Below are positions 57,206 through 64,000 of a DNA stretch of 64,000 nt, one piece after another. This stretch comes from Metridium senile. Lineage: Eukaryota > Cnidaria > Anthozoa > Actiniaria > Metridiidae. The position numbers and the translations under genes were made by a program. Positions within the stretch are counted from its first letter, which is position 1. Each line of letters opens with the position of its first letter. Below the pieces are notes generated by a model. The model was not told the origin of the DNA and made no database searches. It saw nothing but the letters and a program-made list of their open reading frames with translations. The stretch lies in NCBI GenBank assembly GCA_949775045.1, contig OX459095.1, positions 32,030,064 to 32,094,063 of the forward strand, given 5' to 3'.

Positions 57206-57583
57206 CTGTGGATTAGAAGAGAAACAAAATATCAGAACAGATATTAAAAGTTGATCATTATACATCATTATTAAATATATAGAATTTGCTCTCTGCGTGT
57301 TTTTCATCATAAATTGACTCATTTAAATATTCAGTATGATAGACCTTGGTAGATTCACTGTTCCTGATCAATTTAATATATCCACTCGGTTTCGACGTAG
57401 TAATAAACATATCTTACCTTTAGTAGTAGTTGGGTTGTTATCAGACGAGTAACGGCCCGCTGTACAGGTAGAAGAACGGTCAGTGGTACTAGGCTGGTCA
57501 ACATGCGTAGTACGTAGAATATCTTCAATCATAAACGATGACTTTGCCTTGACAGGTCTGGATGGTACTTCTGATTTCACCAT
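56775..57583 (-). CDS. Divergent homeobox transcription factor, two exons
   Basis: Exon 1 57583-57418 (55 codons plus 1 base, donor GTAAGA), exon 2 57205-56775 (acceptor ATCCACAG); 198 residues. An Eh1/repressor-like FMIEDIL motif lies at 17-23. The homeodomain, about residues 67-126, aligns without gaps to the 60-residue fold: L16, Y20, YP at 25-26, L34, I38, V45, W48, R52, R53. Third helix reads KVKLWYRKRRVSAKN, so positions 49-51 are Y-R-K instead of F-Q-N. The near-invariant Asn51 is replaced by Lys. The C-terminus is Tyr/Pro/Arg-rich (PYIVPSYPVSPYYYH). A TATA box (TATAAAA on minus, 57673-57667) makes 57583 the preferred start over an ATG at 57689 upstream of it. Family not determined; nuclear regulator likely. 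Confidence 0.82.
57418..57583 (-). CDS. Homeobox gene exon 1
   Basis: MVKSEVPSRPVKAKSSFMIE through NNPTTTK, ends AAAG|GTAAGA. Ser/Thr-rich linker after FMIEDIL. Confidence 0.8.
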
Positions 57584-57666
57584 TTTGGTATTTCGATGTG
57601 TTTCAAGAGTTGTTTTCTCTGTGAATGCACTCGATAGAATGATGCAAAGTGACGGCTTTATCTTGG

Positions 57667-57673
57667 TTTTATA
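57667..57673 (-). promoter_or_regulatory. TATA box of the homeobox gene
   Basis: TATAAAA on the minus strand, about 85 bp upstream of the preferred ATG. It lies downstream of the alternative ATG at 57689 and so argues against that start. CG-rich sequence (57725-57860) precedes it. Confidence 0.5.
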
Positions 57674-57724
57674 CTTTAGTTTATACTTCAAACGCGACCC
57701 GACACCGAACTTTTTGGCGGGAAA

Positions 57725-58145
57725 TTAAACACGGCGGGTCATCCCTAACTCCGAACGCGCGCGGTAGTCGGTGTTCGTGAACGACGCGACATCGGCCGCT
57801 ATGGCGGGAAAGTATAGTACCATGACTCTTTGCGCCGAGCGGAAAAAAGCTTAAAAAGCGGCAGCAGTGGCGTTCATCGATGATTAATGATTAAATATCG
57901 ATTGAATTGGATGTTATCGCATTGAGTTTAGATGTTTCGCGCTCGGTAGGACACTAAGGATGCAAGAAGTCGCTTGACGCGGTAAATCTTGTAACGGTTT
58001 TCGATTTTGATTAATTTTATTAAAACTTTTCAAATTAACTTTATTTTTCAAGTGTTTGATTGAAAAAAGATTACATTTATTAAACAATTATTAGACGATG
58101 TTGCCGGAGAAAAATATCGTGATTTGTCAGTAGTGAGCTATCGGT
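57725..58145. other. Homeobox gene upstream region, CpG-rich
   Basis: 57740-57860 is unusually CG-rich for this window (GCGCGCGG, GACGCGACATCGGCCGC), a likely CpG-rich promoter. The remainder is AT-rich and unassigned. Confidence 0.5.
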
Positions 58146-58434
58146 TAGAACAGATTTCGCATGACTATGAAAAGCTCACGGCACGAACGCGGCCAAGGCA
58201 CGGCAAGCTAAGCTGGTCAGGACCATTTAGGGGCTGTTTATATGAAGGCGAGTTGTCCCTGCTAGCCGGGATAACTCTATTATTTTGTGTTCCCCGGGGA
58301 ATTCAAGACAATAGAGTTATCCCGGCTAGCAGTGACAACTCGCTTCCATATAAACAGCCCCCTAGAAACATCACGGTCGCGGCAAGGCACGCAAACGGCA
58401 CTGAACTTTTCACAGTCATTCGAAATCTGCTCTA
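58146..58434. mobile_element. AGAGCAGATTT-family MITE carrying a nested MITE
   Basis: Outer arms match 46191-46328. Inner element 58229-58363 has AGGGGCTGTTTATATG ... ATATAAACAGCCCCCT ends with GAGTTGTCCCTGCTAGCCGG and inverse. Confidence 0.88.
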
Positions 58435-60942
58435 TTTGTGATGTCTTCGCTGTTGATCGGCGGTTTGTGCTGTGTTTGGGCATTTCCTTCTCGTTTCAGT
58501 TTCGAAATCTCTTCTATGGATAGACAAGGTTAGCTTCGGTTTTTTTGATGATATCCCTGATTTTATACGATGTGAAGAACTGCTGAAGAGAAATCGGATG
58601 CCGACTAGCAAGGCGTTTGTAGGCCTGCCCCCGGACCTTAAATCGCGCTAAATTGCACTAAATCGCCTTAAAACGCGCTAAATCGCCTTAAAACGCCTAA
58701 AATCACTTAAAAACATTGCGACCCATTTTCATTATATTGATATATATATATACTTGATTGCAGTATATGCACACCTTGTAGTAACTTAGGCTAATTATCT
58801 AAAAAGATGCAAGCTAAAAACACTGCAATAAATTATAATAATAATAATAATAATAACTTTATTTTATATAGCGACAATTACAAAAGCTCAACACCGCTTT
58901 ACAATTTTAGAAGGAAAAAAAAAAAATATGATTGATAAAATTCTATATACAGTACATGGAATGAAATCTAAGCTAAATCTATATAATTAATAAAAATGTT
59001 TTAAAAAGGAAAATAAATATAAATATAAACAAAGTTACTAAATTTCATATCGTTCAGAGATATAAAAATGTATCGATATATGGAAATAATTAAAAAAAAA
59101 TTCTTATCCTTTTAAACACACGTAAATATAAAACAAATCATAAAAAGATACACCGAATATTAAGGTATTGGTATAATTATATATATGTACATGTACATGT
59201 ACATAAACCACAACCTTTCTGAAATTGAGAATATGTAGTATAAAAGTAATTATACATGCATACCCTCAAGTACAGAATGATTGTGGTACACATAGACCGA
59301 ATCGAAATATGGTGTACTCTTATTGTTTTTGACTGTCTAGCCTCATGTTCAAGTTGGAAAACAATAGAGTTTTCACATGTATGCGAGGCTGGACAGTCAA
59401 GAAGAATTGTTATTCAAATTGGCCGCCATATTTCGATTCGGTGTATTTATATATATACAGTCAAATATACAAATATAAATGAGATGCAAAACTCAAAATA
59501 CTAGTTTATCTGGATGTTAATTAAATTAGATTTTTGTATAAATATGTGCTCTTATCCTTCTGCAACAGGATGTAATCATACATATATACGGTATATACAA
59601 TATATAACTAATCCAGAAAGAGTTTGACTTATGAATACTGAATAGTACATTCCATGCAAGACCAAAATGCATTGTGCAGTTTATGCCATTATGTCAGTAC
59701 AGTGTATTAGAGTTATGTTTTGTATATTTAAGCTTAATTCATATAAAATGCAAATCAATCTATATTTGCTACCTTTGAAACCAACAATGTATTTCAGTCT
59801 TGGAATGCACAATTCAACATTTTTTGTGAAACTTCTACATGCAAATATACATAAAAGCACATTAAAAGTACTTAACAAAACTGCAAGAACATATTATTTA
59901 TTTATAACATTTTAGAATATTTTTTGTTGGTCATTCTATAACAAATATTTATCATCAATCTAGCGAAATATAAAAAAAAATTGAAAAGAAATTAATTAAC
60001 ATTTTATGTGGTTTTCACCGAACTATCTCGAAAACTTTACTAGTAAATAATCTTATTGTACAATTTAGAATCAAGTGAATTCTACTTACGTGAGCAGCAT
60101 GCAGTCACACATTAATATGGTCAGTCACACAGTAAAAGGTCACCATTAAGCCATTGTAAGTTAATATCATTTGCTCAGCTTTACTTGTGCAAATAGGTTG
60201 TCTGCGTATTTTACATAAACGAGTGGAAAACACATGCAAATATTCAACTAATCTTAGCTTGCTGTTCGCCATTTTAAATTGGTTTTGTGAGCCTGCGATA
60301 ACACCGCACAGGTGTTTCTCCGTTGGGATGGGGGAGTGGATGGAGGAGTGTTCAATTACTGGTCAATTTCATAAGACTTTCTGTCAAATCTGAACGGTAA
60401 TATACATCGACTCACTGAGTGAACTCTTGATTTGTAATACGAAGCTCAGAAATGGCCAACGAGGCTAATCGGTATCGGCTAATCGATACTTCGTCAAAGG
60501 GTTGAAAAAATTGTTTTACTCGATCGTCAAAGAAAAAGTTCTCATTGAGGGAGTCATAGCCGATAATATTATGACAGCACAGTAACACATGTCAGATAGG
60601 TCACATGTCAGGACTTAGCGTGAGAGACTGGGACTGTAATATCTTAAAAGATACAGAAACCACACGATCGGCTGAACTGAATTTAATCACAAACACACCG
60701 AGGTACAAGCTACCACTCGAGCATGTGTTTCAACCTAGTCACGTGATAAAGCTACGTCATTACATCCCTTTTTTCCTTCTAAAGAGTGAATACTCATAAG
60801 TAATTAAATTACTGGATAACTATAAACGAATACAAAACAAAATGTTCCTGAGAGTCCTTAGTATAAAGGTACATAACATCTCTCAAGTTCATATAAACAG
60901 TTTTTTTGAAATGTTCAATATCAACGTTGATGTTCAAAGTCC
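58435..60942. other. Intergenic region between homeobox gene and retrotransposon
   Basis: AT-rich. 58640-58700 has TCGCSCTAAATCGC-type short repeats (AAATCGCGCTAAATCGC). 59278-59455 is an imperfect palindrome (GACCGAATCGAAATATGGTG and inverse, GGCTGGACAGTCAAGAA and inverse), a MITE. No gene recognised. Confidence 0.55.
59278..59455. mobile_element. Imperfect palindromic MITE
   Basis: ACCGAATCGAAATATGG left, CCATATTTCGATTCGGT right; inner arms TTGACTGTCTAGCCTC and GAGGCTGGACAGTCAA. Confidence 0.8.
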
Positions 60943-61465
60943 TTAAAGGTTCAGTCTATCTGGTGCCTTGCGAATCCTCTGCGGATAACGCCTTGATACA
61001 TCTTCGGTTTGGGTATCAGTACTTCCTGAGTTATCTGCTGTGTCATTCTCAATGGAAGTAGGAGTAACATCTTCTTCTTGCTTAGCACTTAGGTTGTTTG
61101 GTTGTTCATCAGCTGATTGATATCGTTTAACTTGAGTTGTGTTTCTGTATAACACCCTTGCGGGATTGTCGCTATCAGACACAACAACTTGATTTCCTTT
61201 CTTATTCTTTACCTTGTACAGATGAGGTTCAAATGTAGTAGTCAGTTTGTTTTTCTTATCTTGCTTCATGAGTACAAGATCACCTTGTTCTACCTCACTC
61301 ATCTTGGCATTTCTTGCAGCATCTGCATACTGTTTGCTCTTGAATTTCATCAGTTGGTCTCTGTCTCTTGTTTCTTCATCACCCAGCACTGGTTGTGACA
61401 GTTCAGGTAACTTTGTTCTTGGATGTCGGCCCATCAGAAGGAATGCTGGTGTCTGTCCAGTTGTC
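60943..61465 (-). pseudogene. Ty3/gypsy integrase C-terminal part
   Basis: Codes the integrase tail after the core: FLLMGRHPRTKLPEL, then VEQGDLVLMKQDKKNKL and HLYKVKNKKGNQVVV, a GPF/chromo-like barrel region, ending in RRYPQRIRKAPDRL. Separated from the core by the insertion at 61468-62154. The ATG at 61434 is internal to the old frame. Confidence 0.85.
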
Positions 61466-61467
61466 TG

Positions 61468-62154
61468 CTCAGGTGTGTTAAGGCCTGTTTTTTTTGCAAA
61501 TTACGATTTTTTTTGTTTCTTTTCTAAAACAGTGGGTTTTAGACATATCGTAATCATTCGTTTATGGAAGATGTAGTTCCAGATTGTAAACCCTTTGATA
61601 TGAAATTTTTTTCATTTTGTTGGTCACGTGACTTTAAGGCAGCAAAAACGGTTTTTTGAAAACGGGGAACATTTGTCCTTTCCCAATCAAGCTGAAATTC
61701 GCATGGTTTTTAGATATTAATCGAAGGCATATGACACCGCCTTTTAATCGTGTCTATCTTCATGGAGCAAAAAGATATTAAGGAAAAACCTAAATGCAAA
61801 ATAGGTCACGTGACCTTTTTTCTAAAATAACTCTCTACATAAGGTATTTTTCCAAACGCAAAAGGCGTAGTTGTAAAGACCTCTATAACAAAAACAAAAT
61901 AACACATTGCTCGTTAAAATCGAAGAATTCTTTGTGTTCCCCATTTTTAATCAAAATTTCTAAGCTAATAATTTGGTGTACCTTGTCACGTGACATCCCT
62001 TCCAATGTGAACATGTAGCAGAAAGTTTCACTTAAAGTATATTTGACAAAATATACCAACCTATTAAAGATTCCTACTAAGAAAAGGCCACGATTCTCTT
62101 TAAACCTATTTTCATATGCAAAATAGGCTCAAACCAGGCCTTAACACACCTGAG
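61468..62154. mobile_element. 687-bp inverted-repeat element inside the gypsy integrase
   Basis: Perfect 20-base inverted ends, CTCAGGTGTGTTAAGGCCTG at left and its inverse at right. Flanked by TG on both sides. Removing the element plus one TG would restore an uninterrupted integrase frame, which fixes these borders. The inside (with CACGTGAC several times) has no gene. Confidence 0.88.
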
Positions 62155-62156
62155 TG

Positions 62157-63668
62157 GTGAGGCGTTGTTCTGTACGCAGCCATGTACCTGACTAGTTCTC
62201 TTCTCCAGTTCTTACCTTCTGCCTGTGCCAACTGCAATCGTTTCAGAATTGACCTATTCTGCCTTTCTACTTCACCATTTGCTTGGGCATATCGAGCGGT
62301 TACACGTCGATGCTTAATTCCATTTTCTGTCATGTATGCTTCAAACTTCTCTGAGACAAGGTTTGGACCATTATCACTAACGATTACTTCGGGCAGTCCA
62401 TGCCTTGCAAATATGGCCTCCAAGCATTCTATTGTCTTCTCAGATGTAATCGTCCTTACAACTGCTGTCTCGTAGTATCTGCTATAGTAGTCTACAGCTA
62501 CTAGTATGTTCTCACCTGAGGGTAACGGTCCCAGGTAATCAATTGCAACTGCACGCCAAGGTCCTTCTGGTAGCTCTGTGCTTGCCAGAGGTTCTGGAGG
62601 ATCAGGTCTGCTCACTAGTTGACATGCATCACAGAGCTTTACAAACTTCTCAACATCTTTCTCCATCTTCGGCCACCACACCTTAGTACGCAGTCTCTGT
62701 TTCATGCTTACTACGCCTAGGTGTCCTTCATGTCCAATGGTCAACACTGTCGCTCTGAGACTCTTTGGGATCAGCATACGGGTTCCTCTCATAACTATGC
62801 CACCCACGACACACAATTCATTGGCTACATGTAGATACTCTGAACATCCAGTTCCTTCCCATCTTCCAGTTTGAATAGCTTGTCTTAACTGCTCCATTTC
62901 TTTGTCATTCAGGGCCACTTTCTCAATTTCTGCTGCGGTCATTGCCTTAGGAACAGCTTTCACAGTTATGAAATTCACATAATTCACAGTATCATCAAAG
63001 TCCTTTCCCTCACTCCTGTGAGGCAATCTTGATAGAGTGTCAGCAATGTTCTCCTTACCAGGTTTGTAGACCACATTGAAATGATAGGGCTGTAATCGAA
63101 GTACCCACCTCTCAATACGTGCACTTGGCTTTGACTTGGGCGAATAGATAATTTCAAGAGGCTTATGGTCGGTGACCAGCTCAAACTCTCTACCCAGGAG
63201 GTAAACTTGAAATCTCTCGACTGACCAGACTAAAGCTAACGCCTCCTTTTCGGTTTGCGAGTACCTTCTTTCGACATCAGATAAGCTCTTGCTTGCATAA
63301 CAAACAGTTTTCCACACTCCTTTCTCATGTTCCTGCAATAACACTGCCCCTAGTCCTACAGGGCTGGCATCAGCAATAACTCTCGTCTTCATTGCAGGGT
63401 TAAAGTAGGCAAGTGTATCCACATCTGTGAGGCTATTCTTCAACTCAGTGAAGGCTTTCTTTTGATCCCTTCCCCACACAAAGGGTGTATTCTTCTGTGT
63501 TAATCTCCTCAATGGTTCTGCTTTTGTGGACAGGTTGCTGATATATCGTGCGCTGAAATTCACTAAGCCTAGGAAACTTCTGACTTCTGAGCTGTCCTTT
63601 GGCTCCCTTGCTTCTTGTAGTGCTTTCACTCGGGACTCTGTAGGGCCTATGCCTTTCTCAGACAGCAA
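62157..63668 (-). pseudogene. Ty3/gypsy pol: RT thumb, RNase H, zinc finger, integrase core
   Basis: Starts SEKGIGPTESRVKAL (thumb/connection), then RSFLGLVNFSARYI, RNase H with VIADASPVGLGAVL, QTEKEALALVWSVERF and LVTDHKPLE, a chromo-spacer KPGKENIADTLSRLP, an integrase HHCC finger (GHEGHLGV..CDACQ), and a core with AIDYLGPLP, IVSDNGPNLVSEKF and NGEVERQNR (D, D, E present). Frame continues to the insertion, where it ends in foreign sequence. Confidence 0.9.
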
Positions 63669-64000
63669 ATGTCAGCAAATGTCCCATAAACTCAATCTCA
63701 TTCATCCGGAAGACACATTTCTTCTTGTTCAGGGTCAAACCTCTCTCTTTAAGGGTGTGTAGGACCTTTTTCAGCCTTTCATCATGTTCTACTACATCTT
63801 TACCATAGACCACAATATCGTCAGATATGTTTTGACATCCCACACATCCCGCTCCATGAAGAACTTGATTGATAACATGTTGGTACAATTCCGGCGCTGA
63901 GCAGATGCCAAACATTAGACGTTTGTATCTGAAAAGGCCTGCATGTGTTGTGAAGGTTGTGACTTCTCTTGAAATACCTTCTTTCAGCTCTAGTTGATGG
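63658..64000 (-). pseudogene. Ty3/gypsy reverse transcriptase fragment
   Basis: RT palm: FGICSAPELYQHVINQVLHG and then NISDDIVVYGKDVVEHDERL, with ISDDI in place of the more usual YXDD-like box. It stops early because of a 10-bp tandem repeat (ACATTTGCTG twice on the minus strand). Upstream coding continues to the right edge in the same frame (ELKEGISREV..). Confidence 0.85.

Larger units (their letters stand above)
60943..64000 (-). mobile_element. Damaged Ty3/gypsy LTR retrotransposon (pol region), continuing past the right edge
   Basis: Order on the minus strand: reverse transcriptase fingers/palm, thumb, RNase H, H2C2 zinc finger, DDE integrase, C-terminal tail. It is broken by a 10-bp duplication at about 63660-63680 and by a 687-bp insertion. 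No LTR was recognised in the window; the 3' LTR could lie left of 60943 but was not found by eye. Confidence 0.9.

Noticed and set aside
57584..57689. Upstream ATG at 57689 for the homeobox gene
   Set aside because: It lies upstream of the TATA box, so it should not be in the mRNA.
61478..62144. piggyBac-type TTAA duplication for the insertion in the gypsy integrase
   Set aside because: It would require the target to be a perfect 24-bp palindrome and would not restore the frame. Ends at CTCAGG with TG duplication explain both.

Overview
This window is animal genomic DNA: AT-rich, with many short exons bounded by GT-AG introns, very dense in microsatellites, small inverted-repeat transposons (MITEs) and retrotransposons. 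A cnidarian or another early-branching marine invertebrate is the most likely source, because related Polinton-like genes are common there and the host genes are intron-rich. The sequence alone does not fix the species.

Host genes. (1) An SLC13-type sodium/carboxylate (or sulfate) transporter lies on the minus strand. Eleven exons can be placed between 33626 and 277, and the last exon lies left of the window. (2) A complete TMEM180/MFSD13A-like multipass membrane protein lies on the plus strand, with 17 exons from 38010 to 52839, phases consistent throughout, 467 codons plus stop. (3) A small two-exon homeobox gene lies on the minus strand (57583 to 56775) and has a very divergent homeodomain.

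The most interesting object is a 15.2-kb virus-like element (3689-18926) inside one intron of the SLC13 gene. It has terminal inverted repeats of about 365-379 bp, ends of the form AGTAGTAGGG, and a 5-bp target duplication (ACATT). It encodes a protein-primed family B DNA polymerase, a DDE (retroviral-type) integrase, a probable double-jelly-roll major capsid protein, an A32-like packaging ATPase, a series of small membrane and putative virion proteins, and two right-end minus-strand genes: a NUMOD-like DNA-binding protein and a TATA-binding-protein-like protein. It is a Polinton/Maverick or adintovirus-like endogenous virus. Two promoter classes can be seen by eye: CTTAAAGA-type before the polymerase, TBP-like and NUMOD-like genes, and GTATAAA about 30-40 bp before most structural genes. 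This suggests an early/late programme run by the element's own TBP-like factor. At least one gene is frameshifted, so this copy may be decaying.

Other mobile DNA. A 5'-truncated LINE (29459-31805) sits inside a 66-bp satellite. A damaged Ty3/gypsy element (60943 to the right edge) is interrupted by a 687-bp inverted-repeat element. There is one tRNA-derived SINE and at least a dozen MITE families, several present twice or three times and several nested. The rest is introns, microsatellites and unassigned intergenic DNA.
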